Shown here one piece after another: positions 52,416 to 60,344 of a DNA stretch of 64,000 nucleotides; the stretch's first letter is position 1, and the number at the start of each line of letters is the position of its first letter. Source of the stretch: Jannaschia sp. M317 (GTDB lineage Bacteria; Pseudomonadota; Alphaproteobacteria; Rhodobacterales; Rhodobacteraceae). A program made the position numbers and the translations under genes. The stretch is from positions 124,001-188,000 of the forward strand of contig NZ_CP081155.1 of the NCBI RefSeq assembly GCF_025141175.1, read 5' to 3'. The notes under the pieces are model-generated. The model was given only the letters and a program-made list of their open reading frames with translations. It ran no database searches and had not been told where the DNA came from.

Positions 52416-53093
52416 CTATTTCAGCAAAGCAAGGATTTCCTGCGCCGCCGCGGCCGATGAGGCGGGATTCTGGCCGGTCACCAGATTGCCGTCGCGCAAG
52501 ACGAAGCTGCTCCAATCCGCTCCCTTTTCGTAGGTGCCACCATTTGCCTTCAGCATGTCCTCGACTAAGAAAGGCACAATGTCGGTGAGGGCCACGGCCT
52601 CTTCTTCGGTGTTGGTAAATCCTGTTACCCGACGGCCGGAAACCAGCGGCTTGTTATCCGGCCCCTGTGTGTGGCGGAACACGGCGGGGGCGTGACAGAC
52701 GGCACCAACGGGCCTGTTGGCGGCGTTGAAAGCCTCTATCAGGCGCTTGCTGTCCGTATCTTCGGCCAGATCCCACAAGGGGCCATGGCCGCCCGGATAG
52801 AAGATCGCGTCAAACCCGTCTTCGGTGACATCCGAGAGTGTCAGAGTGTTCGCCAGATGCGCCTGCGCGTCGGCATCGTCCTTGAAGCGGCGGGTATCGT
52901 CGGTCTGCGCGTCCGAGCTGTCGCTGGAGGGATCAATCGGCGGCTGCCCCCCTTTGGGCGAGGCCAATGTGATCTCGGTGCCCGCGTCCTTGAAGACGTA
53001 GTAGGGTGCCGCGAATTCTTCCAGCCAGAAGCCAGTTTTCTTACCAGTGTCCCCGAGCGTGTCGTGGGATGTCAGTACCATCAGGATTTTCAT
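52416..53093 (-). CDS. DJ-1/PfpI superfamily protein, Hsp31/glyoxalase III-like
   Basis: 225 residues. MKILMVLTSHDTLGDTGKKT at the N-terminus, GFWLEEFAAPYYVF (conserved Glu), FYPGGHGPLWDLAED and the nucleophile AVCHAPAVF are those of the type 1 glutamine amidotransferase-like proteins related to Hsp31 and fungal glyoxalase III, which remove methylglyoxal without cofactors. Last gene of the minus-strand electrophile operon; ATG 53093 with aaaggc upstream. The family match is strong, the exact activity inferred from context. Confidence 0.85.
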   Translation of the reverse strand: MKILMVLTSHDTLGDTGKKTGFWLEEFAAPYYVFKDAGTEITLASPKGGQPPIDPSSDSSDAQTDDTRRFKDDADAQAHLANTLTLSDVTEDGFDAIFYPGGHGPLWDLAEDTDSKRLIEAFNAANRPVGAVCHAPAVFRHTQGPDNKPLVSGRRVTGFTNTEEEAVALTDIVPFLVEDMLKANGGTYEKGADWSSFVLRDGNLVTGQNPASSAAAAQEILALLK

Positions 53094-53104
53094 GGTCTTG
53101 CCTT

Positions 53105-54139
53105 TCAGTTGCGGCCAACGCGAATGACGCGCTTGCCAAAGTTTTCGCCGTTCAGCAGTCCGATGAAGGCTTCGGGCGCGTTTTCCAGCCCATCGATGAT
53201 CTCTTCGCGGTACTTGATTTGTCCGCCTTCGATCCACGCCGTCATGTCCTTGGCGAAGTCCGGGTAGAGATGGCCGAAGTCGTCAAAAATGATGAACCCC
53301 TGCATCTTGATCTTGTTCCGAAGGATCTGACCCATGAGCCAGTTCATCCGGTCTGGCCCATCGGGCAGGCTGGTGGCGTTGTATTGCGAAACAATGCCGC
53401 AAACCGGCACGCGCGCGTTCGGGTTCAAGAGCGGAAGGACGCCATCAAGTACCTTGCCGCCGACATTTTCAAAGTAGACGTCGATGCCTTCGGGGCTGGC
53501 CGCGGCAAGCTGTTCGGCGAAGTCATCCGACTTGTGGTCAATACAGGCATCAAAGCCCAACTCGTTGACTGCATAGGCGCATTTATCCGGTCCGCCCGCT
53601 ATGCCGACCACGCGGCAGCCCAGGATCTTGCCGATCTGCCCCACGGTTGCCCCGACCGGCCCGGTTGCAGCCGCCACGGCAATTGTCTCGCCCGGCTTGG
53701 GCGCGCCGATCTGTGTGAGACCGGCCCAGGCTGTGAAGCCGGGCATGCCCATGATCCCCAGCGCCCAGGACGGATGCGCAGGCGACTTGCCCAGGTTGGT
53801 GACGCCCGACCCATCGCTGAGCGCATAATCCTGCCAGCCATTGAAGCTGAGCACAAAATCGCCCGGTGCGAACCCGTCGACGTTCGAGGTCACGACCTGC
53901 GCGACTGTTCCGCCCACCATGACCCCGTCAATTTCCACCGGAGCAGCGTAGGATTTAGCATCACTCATGCGCCCGCGCATGTAGGGATCCAGCGACAGGA
54001 ATTCCGTGCGCAAAAGCATCTCGCCCGGACCTGCAGAGGGCACCTGCCCTTCGACCAGGCGGAGTGTGTCCTTGGTTGGTGCGCCCTTGGGACGCTCTGC
54101 CAGCACAAGCTGGCGGTTCACTGTTTCGGTCTGCGTCAT
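53105..54139 (-). CDS. zinc-independent MDR oxidoreductase (CurA / leukotriene B4 dehydrogenase type)
   Basis: 344 residues. NRQLVLAERPKGAPTKDTLR at the N-terminus, LSLDPYMRGRMSD, the NADPH loop AAATGPVGATVGQIGKILGC and VYFENVGGKVLDGVLPLL are hallmarks of the MDR2 subfamily, which reduces alpha,beta-unsaturated carbonyls with NADPH. A GTG at 54145 is in frame, but ATG 54139 has agga at 10 bases. Placed after yqhD in the electrophile operon, consistent with detoxifying enals and enones. Confidence 0.9.
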   Translation of the reverse strand: MTQTETVNRQLVLAERPKGAPTKDTLRLVEGQVPSAGPGEMLLRTEFLSLDPYMRGRMSDAKSYAAPVEIDGVMVGGTVAQVVTSNVDGFAPGDFVLSFNGWQDYALSDGSGVTNLGKSPAHPSWALGIMGMPGFTAWAGLTQIGAPKPGETIAVAAATGPVGATVGQIGKILGCRVVGIAGGPDKCAYAVNELGFDACIDHKSDDFAEQLAAASPEGIDVYFENVGGKVLDGVLPLLNPNARVPVCGIVSQYNATSLPDGPDRMNWLMGQILRNKIKMQGFIIFDDFGHLYPDFAKDMTAWIEGGQIKYREEIIDGLENAPEAFIGLLNGENFGKRVIRVGRN

Positions 54140-54151
54140 GTTCACAATGTC

Positions 54152-55309
54152 CTACAAGGCAGCTTCAAGGATGCGGCGCGCATCGTCGGGGGTGATGGCG
54201 GCATGTTCGCCAATCGCGGTCATGCCGTGATCCTTCAGGGCCGTGACGATGCGATCGATCTCGGGCTCGGCGATGCCGTAATCACCAAGCCGGGTCTTGA
54301 TCCCGATCGACTCGAAGAACCCGCGCGTGGCCGCGATGGCCGCGTCGATCCGATCGTCATCGGCCCCGTCGTGAATGCCCCAGACATTGGCCGCGTATTG
54401 CAGCAGTTTCTCGCGTTTGGGACCGCGTTGATCGTTCATGAGTGACGGCAGCACGACGGCCAGCGTGCGCGCGTGATCAGTATCGTTCAGCGCAGTTATC
54501 TCATGCCCGATCATGTGGCTCGACCAGTCCTGCGGCACGCCTGCGCCTATCAACCCGTTGAGCGCGAGCGTTGCGGTCCACATCAGGTTGGCACGGATAT
54601 CGTAGTCTTCCGGCGCGTCCATTGCTTTGGGCCCCAGCTCGATCAGGGTCCGCAGCAGGGTTTCTGAGAACCCGTCCTGCACGCGCGCCGCCGCCGGGTA
54701 TGTGAGATACTGTTCAATGACATGAACGAAGGCATCGGCAACACCGTTCGCAATCTGGCGGGGCGGCAGAGAGTAGGTGACCTCCGGGTCCAGCACCGAA
54801 AAGACCGGATAGCAATGTGCGGTCATGAATGGGAGCTTGGCGCCCTTTCCCGCGTGCGTGATCACAGAGGCCGGGTTCATCTCCGACCCTGTCGCGGGCA
54901 GTGTCAGCACGGTTCCGAACGGCATGGCAGCTGTCACCACCGACCCGCGCGATGTCAGGATATCCCAAGCGTCGCCGTCATACAGGGCCGCAGCCGCAAT
55001 GAATTTTGTTGCGTCGATGACCGACCCGCCGCCGACGGCAAGCAGGAAGGTGATGTCTTCCTGGCCAATCAATTCGACTGCCTTGAGCGCGGTTTCAAAC
55101 CTTGGATTGGGTTCGATTCCACCGAATTCGACCAGCGTGCGATCTGCAAGCGCATCTCGCACCTGTGCAAGAATGCCGGTCCGTTCAGCGCTGCCCCCGC
55201 CGTAGACAACAAGGACCTTTGCGTCCTCCGGGACTTGATCTTTCAGATCAGCGATCCGGCCCTTGCCGAACAGGATGTGGGTCGGGTTGCGATAATCGAA
55301 ATTGTTCAT
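54152..55309 (-). CDS. yqhD: NADPH-dependent aldehyde reductase, iron-type alcohol dehydrogenase (YqhD-like)
   Basis: 385 residues, close in length and sequence to E. coli YqhD: MNNFDYRNPTHILFGKGRIA, FGGIEPNPRFETALKAV, FLLAVGGGSVIDATKFIAAA, PATGSEMNPASVI and GLIGAGVPQDWSSHMIGHEI. Metal ligands are expected in NGVADAFVHVIEQY (Asp, His) and in the HMIGHE and NDTDHARTL histidines. YqhD reduces short-chain and lipid-derived aldehydes with NADPH. ATG 55309. It begins 4 bp after the ohr stop. Confidence 0.9.
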   Translation of the reverse strand: MNNFDYRNPTHILFGKGRIADLKDQVPEDAKVLVVYGGGSAERTGILAQVRDALADRTLVEFGGIEPNPRFETALKAVELIGQEDITFLLAVGGGSVIDATKFIAAAALYDGDAWDILTSRGSVVTAAMPFGTVLTLPATGSEMNPASVITHAGKGAKLPFMTAHCYPVFSVLDPEVTYSLPPRQIANGVADAFVHVIEQYLTYPAAARVQDGFSETLLRTLIELGPKAMDAPEDYDIRANLMWTATLALNGLIGAGVPQDWSSHMIGHEITALNDTDHARTLAVVLPSLMNDQRGPKREKLLQYAANVWGIHDGADDDRIDAAIAATRGFFESIGIKTRLGDYGIAEPEIDRIVTALKDHGMTAIGEHAAITPDDARRILEAAL

Positions 55310-55313
55310 TGGT

Positions 55314-55730
55314 TCAGGCCTCTTCGGTTTGAACGTGCAGGCGCACGTCAATGTTGCCGCGCGTGGCGTTGGAATAGGGACAAACCTGATGCGTCGCCTC
55401 GACCAGACGCTGTGCATCATCCCGGGCCATGCCCGGCAAATGGACCGTGATGTCCAGATCCAGCCCATAACCGCCCTCGGCGCGTTGGCCGATCCCGACG
55501 TCAATCGTGGTCTTGGATCCGGTGACATCCAGCTTGAGCTGCGTGGCCGAGAGATCCATCGCGCTGTCGAAACAGGCAGCGTAGCCAAGTGCGAACAGCT
55601 GTTCGGGATTGACCCCCGCCGCGTCACTGTCCGGGGGGACCATCTGGACAGAAAAGCTGCCGTCATTCAGAGCGGCCGTCCCCGAGCGACCGCCGGTCGC
55701 CGTGGCGGTGGTCCTGTAGAAGATCTTCAT
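55314..55730 (-). CDS. ohr: organic hydroperoxide resistance protein Ohr
   Basis: 138 residues. Opens KIFYRTTATATGGRSGTA; the peroxidatic cysteine is in QLFALGYAACFDSAM and the resolving cysteine in HQVCPYSNATRGN, the diagnostic Ohr blocks. It reduces organic hydroperoxides with lipoylated partners. The regulator here is a NemR-like TetR protein instead of the usual OhrR (MarR). A palindrome identical in core to one upstream of nemR lies 15-37 bp upstream of the ATG. Confidence 0.95.
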   Translation of the reverse strand: MKIFYRTTATATGGRSGTAALNDGSFSVQMVPPDSDAAGVNPEQLFALGYAACFDSAMDLSATQLKLDVTGSKTTIDVGIGQRAEGGYGLDLDITVHLPGMARDDAQRLVEATHQVCPYSNATRGNIDVRLHVQTEEA

Positions 55731-55744
55731 TGGTATTCCTTCCT

Positions 55745-55767
55745 GAAATAGACCGGTCGTCTATTTC
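55745..55767. promoter_or_regulatory. candidate NemR-type operator upstream of ohr (site 1)
   Basis: gaaatagac (55745-55753), cggtc, gtctatttc (55759-55767): perfect 9-bp arms. The core TAGAC-CNGTC-GTCTA recurs upstream of the TetR gene (56397-56411). Lying between the regulator gene and ohr, it suggests that the downstream genes have their own regulated promoter. Confidence 0.75.
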
Positions 55768-55787
55768 ACTGGCAAAATTTTTGAGGG

Positions 55788-56375
55788 TCAGGGCGCTGGA
55801 ACAAGCGCCGTGGTCGCGTCCATCGCGGAATTGAGCGCAGCATCACTGTGCGAAATGCTCGCAATCAAGCTGGCCCCAAGCCACATGTGATAGATCATTT
55901 CGGCGCGCGCTTCGGGGTTTTCAAGCGAGACGATCGTGCCATCCTCCGCCCCCTGCTCAAGGGTCCGCGCCAGATGCGCAATGATATCGGACACCCCTTT
56001 TTGCAGGATACTGCTCATGTCTTCGGACAGGTCAGCAACCTCCGCCGACAGCTTGACGACCAGACACCGGTCCTCCGGGTTCGAGCTGAGTTGTTTCGTG
56101 CGCCAGCCTTCAAAATAGGTAAAAAGCCGCGACCGCGCATCCATGTCGGGATGCGCGAGGGATGCCTTCAGGCGAACGCCATACTCGGTCACGAATTCGT
56201 TCAACAGCGCGCATCCATAAGCCTCCTTGGAGGCGAAGTAGTGATAGAATGACCCCTTCGGCACCCCGGCCTCTTTCAAAAGAGCGTTCAGGCCTACGCC
56301 CGTATAGCCCTGTTGGGCCGTCAGGCGGCGACCTGTGGTCAAGATCTGTGAACGGGTGTCGTTTCGGTGTTCCAT
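55788..56375 (-). CDS. TetR-family regulator, NemR-like
   Basis: 195 residues. The helix-turn-helix is GYTGVGLNALLKEAGVPKGS FYHYF; the effector domain contains Cys104 in RCLVVKLSAEVADLSEDM, aligning with the redox-sensitive Cys106 region of E. coli NemR (from memory), and WLGASLIASISHS. NemR is inactivated by electrophiles and hypochlorite and derepresses detoxification genes. It heads nemR-ohr-yqhD-MDR-DJ-1 on the minus strand, with matching operators upstream of itself and of ohr. Confidence 0.85.
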   Translation of the reverse strand: MEHRNDTRSQILTTGRRLTAQQGYTGVGLNALLKEAGVPKGSFYHYFASKEAYGCALLNEFVTEYGVRLKASLAHPDMDARSRLFTYFEGWRTKQLSSNPEDRCLVVKLSAEVADLSEDMSSILQKGVSDIIAHLARTLEQGAEDGTIVSLENPEARAEMIYHMWLGASLIASISHSDAALNSAMDATTALVPAP

Positions 56376-56396
56376 GCAGGGCTACATAGGATCGAT

Positions 56397-56411
56397 TAGA
56401 CCAGTCGTCTA
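56397..56411. promoter_or_regulatory. candidate NemR-type operator upstream of the TetR gene (site 2)
   Basis: tagac (56397-56401), cagtc, gtcta (56407-56411), 22 bp upstream of the regulator ATG. Same core and spacing as the site at 55745-55767, consistent with autorepression. Confidence 0.75.
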
Positions 56412-56515
56412 GAGGCGCCACAATTTCACCCGATCACTGATAGGTGCGACAGGGTTTCATGCCCTGTAACGGGCGTGATCCTCATCGTCAGGGATTAGTC
56501 CACCGAACTTGAAAA

Positions 56516-56535
56516 TACTTATATCTGATTTATAC
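56516..56535. promoter_or_regulatory. AT-rich candidate promoter/operator of the sulfur island
   Basis: tacttatatctgatttatac lies 19-38 bp upstream of the Rrf2 start. The near-symmetric ttata...tata pattern fits either a promoter -10 region or an Rrf2-type binding site for autoregulation; the sequence alone cannot separate these. Confidence 0.4.
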
Positions 56536-56553
56536 TTTTGATCGGAGGATGCC

Positions 56554-57024
56554 ATGAAACTCACCGCCTATTCGAACTATGCGTTGCGGTCTTTACAGCT
56601 CGCCGCACTCAAGGCCCCGGATCGCATCAAGGTCGACGACGTGGTGCGTGTGCATGGCCTGGCGCGACCTCATATCGTCAAGATCGTGCACGAGCTTGGA
56701 CGCGCGGGGTATCTTGAAACCCTTCGCGGACGTGGTGGCGGTTTTCGCCTGGCCCGGCCTGCCGAAGACATCGTGATCGGCGACGTGGTCCGACTGACCG
56801 AGGGCCCGCTTGAACTTGTCGAGTGCTTCAATCCGGAACGGAACACTTGCCCGTTGATCGGCATCTGCAAGCTGTCGCGCGCACTGCAAACCGCCACGCG
56901 GGCGTTCATGGCGGTACTGGACGACCTGACCCTTGCAGATATCGCATCGAACAAGGGCGAGCTTCTGGCGCGGATCGCACCCATCGAAGAGGGCATCGTC
57001 ATGCCCAAGCGGAGGCAGCCATGA
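56554..57024 (+). CDS. Rrf2-family iron-sulfur transcriptional regulator (NsrR-like)
   Basis: 156 residues. Winged helix at the N-terminus (MKLTAYSNYALRSLQLAALK, LARPHIVKIVHELGRAGYLE, GRGGGFRLARP) and three cysteines Cys91, Cys99 and Cys105 (ECFNPERNTCPLIGIC) as expected for an [Fe-S] cluster. NsrR-type regulators sense nitric oxide; here the sulfide genes downstream make a sulfur or redox signal equally plausible. The start has a strong ribosome site (ggagga). Its stop overlaps the Crp/Fnr ATG (57021-57024). Confidence 0.85.
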   Translation: MKLTAYSNYALRSLQLAALKAPDRIKVDDVVRVHGLARPHIVKIVHELGRAGYLETLRGRGGGFRLARPAEDIVIGDVVRLTEGPLELVECFNPERNTCPLIGICKLSRALQTATRAFMAVLDDLTLADIASNKGELLARIAPIEEGIVMPKRRQP

Positions 57025-57686
57025 CCATCGACGACTGGACAGAGCGATTTCAGGGCACCCGGACCTTGCCGCGCGCGGTGCGTGACAGGCTGTTGCAGGT
57101 GGCGCAGGTCAGGTCCTATCCCAAAGGCCAACAGGTGTTCGGCCCGCAAAACGTGCCCGACAGCCTGTTGTTTCTGTTCGAAGGCACGATCCGCGTGTCG
57201 CAGACATCGGAGAACGGCCGGGACATCGTTCTTTATCGTGTCGATGCAGGTGAAAGCTGTGTGCTGACCACGGCCTGCATGCTGGCCGAAGAAGCCTACA
57301 ATGCCGAAGGTGTGGCCGAAACCGACATCATCGCCGTCGTCCTGCCAAGGCTTTCGTTCGATGCCCTTGTCGCGGAAGAACCGGCTTTTCGCAGCTTCGT
57401 TTTCGCGGCCTATTCAAGGCGCCTGATCGATCTTCTGCGTGTCGTCGACGATGTTGCCTTCGGCCGGATCGACGTGCGTCTTGCCGACCGGTTGCTGGCC
57501 CTTGTTGGTGGCGACAAGGAAATCGCGGCAACCCATGCGCAGATCGCAAGCGAGCTCGGGACGGCGCGCGAGGTCATCAGCCGCGTTCTGCACGACTTCC
57601 AGAAACGAGGATTCATCGCCCAGTCACGCGGACGGATTGCGGTGACCGACAAGGCGGCCCTGCGCGCACTGGCCGACAGCACCTGA
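57021..57686 (+). CDS. Crp/Fnr-family transcriptional regulator
   Basis: 221 residues: cyclic-nucleotide-binding-like beta barrel (about 20-120, with VDAGESCVLTTACMLAEEAY in the usual GE...C position), dimer helix and a C-terminal winged helix (IASELGTAREVISRVLHDFQ KRGFI). The two cysteines Cys78 and Cys84 region could serve thiol sensing as in sulfide-responsive Crp-type regulators (inference). It lacks the Fnr N-terminal cysteine cluster. Starts inside the Rrf2 stop codon, so both regulators are coexpressed. Confidence 0.85.
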   Translation: MTIDDWTERFQGTRTLPRAVRDRLLQVAQVRSYPKGQQVFGPQNVPDSLLFLFEGTIRVSQTSENGRDIVLYRVDAGESCVLTTACMLAEEAYNAEGVAETDIIAVVLPRLSFDALVAEEPAFRSFVFAAYSRRLIDLLRVVDDVAFGRIDVRLADRLLALVGGDKEIAATHAQIASELGTAREVISRVLHDFQKRGFIAQSRGRIAVTDKAALRALADST

Positions 57687-57713
57687 CGGCGGACGGGAAA
57701 AAATCGCGCGGGT

Positions 57714-57726
57714 GTGACATTGTCAC
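57714..57726. promoter_or_regulatory. palindrome upstream of the DUF2892 gene, candidate Crp/Fnr site
   Basis: gtgac (57714-57718), att, gtcac (57722-57726), 59 bp upstream of the DUF2892 start. It resembles a Crp-type TGTGA-N-TCACA site with a shorter spacer and could be bound by the Crp/Fnr protein encoded just upstream. A second inverted repeat, ccagat / atctgg, reaches into the ribosome site of the next gene (57752-57774). Confidence 0.5.
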
Positions 57727-57784
57727 TGAAGCCCGCATCCCAAAGTTATATTTCCAGATCAACTTACAAATCTGGAGAAGCGCC

Positions 57785-58000
57785 ATGTCCCCCAATGTCG
57801 GAACCATTGACCGCACCCTGCGCGCTGCGCTGGGCGCAGTTTTGCTCTATCTTGCCTTCCTCAGCGGGTTGTCGCTCTTTGCCACGCCGCTCTTCCAATA
57901 CGGCGCGGCCGCGATCGGCCTCGTCATGCTTGCGACATCCGCTTTCAAGTTCTGCCCGCTCTACTCCGTGCTCGGCCTCAAGACCTGCAAAGAGTGCTGA
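57785..58000 (+). CDS. DUF2892 (YgaP-TM-like) small membrane protein
   Basis: 71 residues. MSPNVGTIDRTLRAALGAVL starts the typical DUF2892 pattern NVGxxDRxxR; two helices (about 15-33 and 38-55) follow and the C-terminal FCPLYSVLGLKTCKEC carries three cysteines. Such domains are fused to rhodanese in YgaP and often accompany sulfane-sulfur genes. ATG 57785 follows ctggagaa. Confidence 0.85.
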   Translation: MSPNVGTIDRTLRAALGAVLLYLAFLSGLSLFATPLFQYGAAAIGLVMLATSAFKFCPLYSVLGLKTCKEC

Positions 58001-58002
58001 AA

Positions 58003-58434
58003 ATGGAAACCGCCTTCACCCCATTAGCCTCGCTCGGCGGTGGCTTGCTGATCGGCCTTGGTGCGGTCCTGCTCATGCTCGGGCTGGGGCGCATATTCGG
58101 TGCCACGGGCGTTCTGTCAGGGACGGTGTTCGTCGAAAGCCGCGACGAGATGATGTGGCGATTGGCGCTGATCGCGGGAATGATCCTCGCTCCGGGTGTG
58201 ATCTTCCTTGTGACCGGCGTCATGCCGACGCTCACCGTCCCCGTCAGCCCCGCCATGATCGTGATCGGCGGCGTGATCGTGGGCCTTGGTGCCAGTCTGG
58301 GATCCGGGTGCACCTCGGGGCACGGGGTTTGCGGGCTGTCCCGCCTGTCTATCCGCTCGCTTGTGGCTGTGCCGACCTTCATGGCCACGGCCGCGATCAC
58401 GGTGTTCCTGATCCGTCACGTTTTCGGAGGCTGA
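58003..58434 (+). CDS. YeeE/YedE-family transporter half (PmpA-like)
   Basis: 143 residues with four helices. The GLGASLGSGCTSGHGVCGLS motif is the sulfur-transport signature, its cysteines likely handling sulfur transfer. Paired with the following gene as the two halves of a YeeE/YedE transporter, thought to move thiosulfate or sulfane sulfur. ATG 58003; a GTG at 57994 overlapping the DUF2892 stop is an alternative. Confidence 0.85.
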   Translation: METAFTPLASLGGGLLIGLGAVLLMLGLGRIFGATGVLSGTVFVESRDEMMWRLALIAGMILAPGVIFLVTGVMPTLTVPVSPAMIVIGGVIVGLGASLGSGCTSGHGVCGLSRLSIRSLVAVPTFMATAAITVFLIRHVFGG

Positions 58435-58438
58435 AGCG

Positions 58439-58867
58439 ATGAAACTTCTGTTCGCACTTTTGACCGGTCTCGTCTTCGGCATCGGGATCGCGATTTCGGG
58501 GATGATGGATCCCGCGAAGGTCCTGAACTTTTTCGACCTCGCGGGCGCCTGGGACCCCAGCCTTGCATTCGTGATGGGCGGCGCATTGATCGTCACGTTC
58601 ATCGGCTATCGCCTTGCCTTGCGGCGGGCCGCCCCCCTGTTTGGCGGACGGTTCCAGATCCCGACCACGACGGCTATCGATCGTCGCCTGGTCGGCGGTT
58701 CGGCCCTGTTCGGCATCGGCTGGGGCATCGCTGGCTTCTGCCCCGGAGCGGCCATCCCCGCGCTCGGTACGGGCCGATGGGAGGTCGCGCTGTTCCTTCT
58801 TGCGGTTGTCGCAGGCTTCTTCGTGCGCCGCCTGCTGCCAAGCGCGCAGTCCAGGGCCACCACCTGA
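58439..58867 (+). CDS. YeeE/YedE-family transporter half (PmpB-like, DUF6691)
   Basis: 142 residues, four helices. The second-half motif GIGWGIAGFCPGAAIPALG contains the conserved cysteine; the N-terminal GLVFGIGIAISGMMDPAKVL is typical. It begins 4 bp after the PmpA-like gene, so the two are coexpressed and form one transporter. Confidence 0.85.
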   Translation: MKLLFALLTGLVFGIGIAISGMMDPAKVLNFFDLAGAWDPSLAFVMGGALIVTFIGYRLALRRAAPLFGGRFQIPTTTAIDRRLVGGSALFGIGWGIAGFCPGAAIPALGTGRWEVALFLLAVVAGFFVRRLLPSAQSRATT

Positions 58868-58895
58868 TCCAAGAAACGCTTTCGGAGGATACGAG

Positions 58896-59780
58896 ATGAC
58901 CGATTACCCCGTGAACATGGATGTGAACCCCGACGTCCAGGCCTTTTTCGACCAGGCCACCAATACCATCAGCTATATCGTAAAGGATCCGGCATCGACC
59001 GCCTGCGCCATCGTCGATAGCGTGATGGACATCGACTACGCGGCGGGCCGCATCACCTACGACCATGCCGACGCCCTGATCCGCCAGATCGAGACGCAAG
59101 GCCTGACCCTGGAATGGATCATCGAGACCCATGTTCACGCCGATCACCTGAGCGCTGCGCCCTACATTCAGCAAAAGCTGGGCGGCAAGATCGGAATCGG
59201 TGCCAAGATCATGGTGGTGCAGGACACTTTCGGAAAGGTCTTCAACGAGGGCACCGAATTCCAACGTGACGGGAGCCAGTTCGACCGCCTGTTCGAGGAC
59301 GGCGATACCTACATGATTGGCACGATGCAGGCCGTCGCCATGTACACGCCCGGCCACACCCCGGCCTGCATGGTTCACGTGATGGGCAATACGGCCTTTG
59401 TCGGCGACACGCTGTTCATGCCCGATGGCGGATCGGCGCGCGCGGATTTTCCCGGCGGGGACGCGGGCGTTTTGTACGACAGCATCCAGAAGGTGCTGGC
59501 CCTGCCCGACGATATGCGGCTTTTCATGTGCCACGATTACGGTCCGAACGGTCGTGACATCGCCTGGGAAACCACGGTCGGCGACGAAAAAGCCCACAAC
59601 ATCCACGTCGGTGCGGGCAAGACGAAGGAAGACTTCGTCAAGTTCCGCACCGAGCGGGATGCCCAACTGGCCATGCCCCGACTGATCATTCCGTCGCTTC
59701 AGGTCAACATGCGCGCAGGTACCATGCCCACCGACGAGGACGGCAATCCCGTGCTCAAGGTGCCCGTGAACGCGCTTTGA
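58896..59780 (+). CDS. metallo-beta-lactamase-fold persulfide dioxygenase-like protein (Blh/ETHE1-type)
   Basis: 294 residues. The metal motif ETHVHADHLSAA (His79, His81, Asp83, His84), TPGHTPACM and VGDTLFMPDGGSARADFPGG match the Blh/ETHE1 group that oxidises glutathione persulfide to sulfite with a mononuclear iron, typically cotranscribed with SQR. ATG 58896 follows ttcggagg. It ends 29 bp before the bacterioferritin-like gene. Confidence 0.9.
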   Translation: MTDYPVNMDVNPDVQAFFDQATNTISYIVKDPASTACAIVDSVMDIDYAAGRITYDHADALIRQIETQGLTLEWIIETHVHADHLSAAPYIQQKLGGKIGIGAKIMVVQDTFGKVFNEGTEFQRDGSQFDRLFEDGDTYMIGTMQAVAMYTPGHTPACMVHVMGNTAFVGDTLFMPDGGSARADFPGGDAGVLYDSIQKVLALPDDMRLFMCHDYGPNGRDIAWETTVGDEKAHNIHVGAGKTKEDFVKFRTERDAQLAMPRLIIPSLQVNMRAGTMPTDEDGNPVLKVPVNAL

Positions 59781-59809
59781 CGCCAAGCCAGCAAGGAAGG
59801 AGAGGTCAC

Positions 59810-60304
59810 ATGTCGAACGCAAGGACACTCGCGAACCTCAACACGGCGCTTCAGATGGAAATGACGGCGGGGCACCAGTACCAGCTTCATGCCCATGTGC
59901 TGGACGACTGGGGGCTGGACAGGCTTGCCACGATGATGCGCAAAGAGCAGGCCGAGGAAATCGTCCATTCCGACCGCTTCATCGCGCGTATCCTGTTCCT
60001 CGGAGGCGATCCGATGATTGCCTTCGCCAAGACCCCGACACGGGCCGGGACCTTGCTGGAGATGTTCCAGGCGGACCTCGCGGACGAAAAGGAGGCTGTC
60101 GCCTTCTACAGCCAATCGGCCAAGGACGCCGATGCGGAAAACGATCTCGGTTCGCGCAGGTTGTTCGAGGAAATCGCCCTGGATGAAGAGGCCCACAGGG
60201 CGTGGCTCGAACTGCAGATCAACCTCATCGAACGCATCGGTGAAGCCGCCTACAGCGCCAGGCAGGTCACGTTTGCCGCGTCAGCCGATGACAGCAACGC
60301 CTGA
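59810..60304 (+). CDS. bacterioferritin-like four-helix protein, haem ligand absent
   Basis: 164 residues. The ferroxidase-type ligands are in LQMEMTAGHQYQLHAH (Glu), EQAEEIVHSDRFIARILFLG (Glu, His) and IALDEEAHRAWLE (Glu, His). In bacterioferritin the EEMKHAD motif supplies a haem methionine; here it is EEIVHSD, so haem binding is unlikely. Its place between persulfide dioxygenase and SQR genes suggests iron supply or storage linked to those iron/flavin enzymes. Strong ribosome site aaggaagg. Confidence 0.8.
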   Translation: MSNARTLANLNTALQMEMTAGHQYQLHAHVLDDWGLDRLATMMRKEQAEEIVHSDRFIARILFLGGDPMIAFAKTPTRAGTLLEMFQADLADEKEAVAFYSQSAKDADAENDLGSRRLFEEIALDEEAHRAWLELQINLIERIGEAAYSARQVTFAASADDSNA

Positions 60305-60344
60305 ACGACGGCACTCAAACATATCGCTCGTCAGGACACAGGTT

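Noticed and set aside
52195..52515. 106-codon minus-strand frame between the IS and the DJ-1-like gene
   Set aside because: Arg-rich composition, overlaps the DJ-1-like gene in another frame and contains a terminator-like repeat; no coding support.
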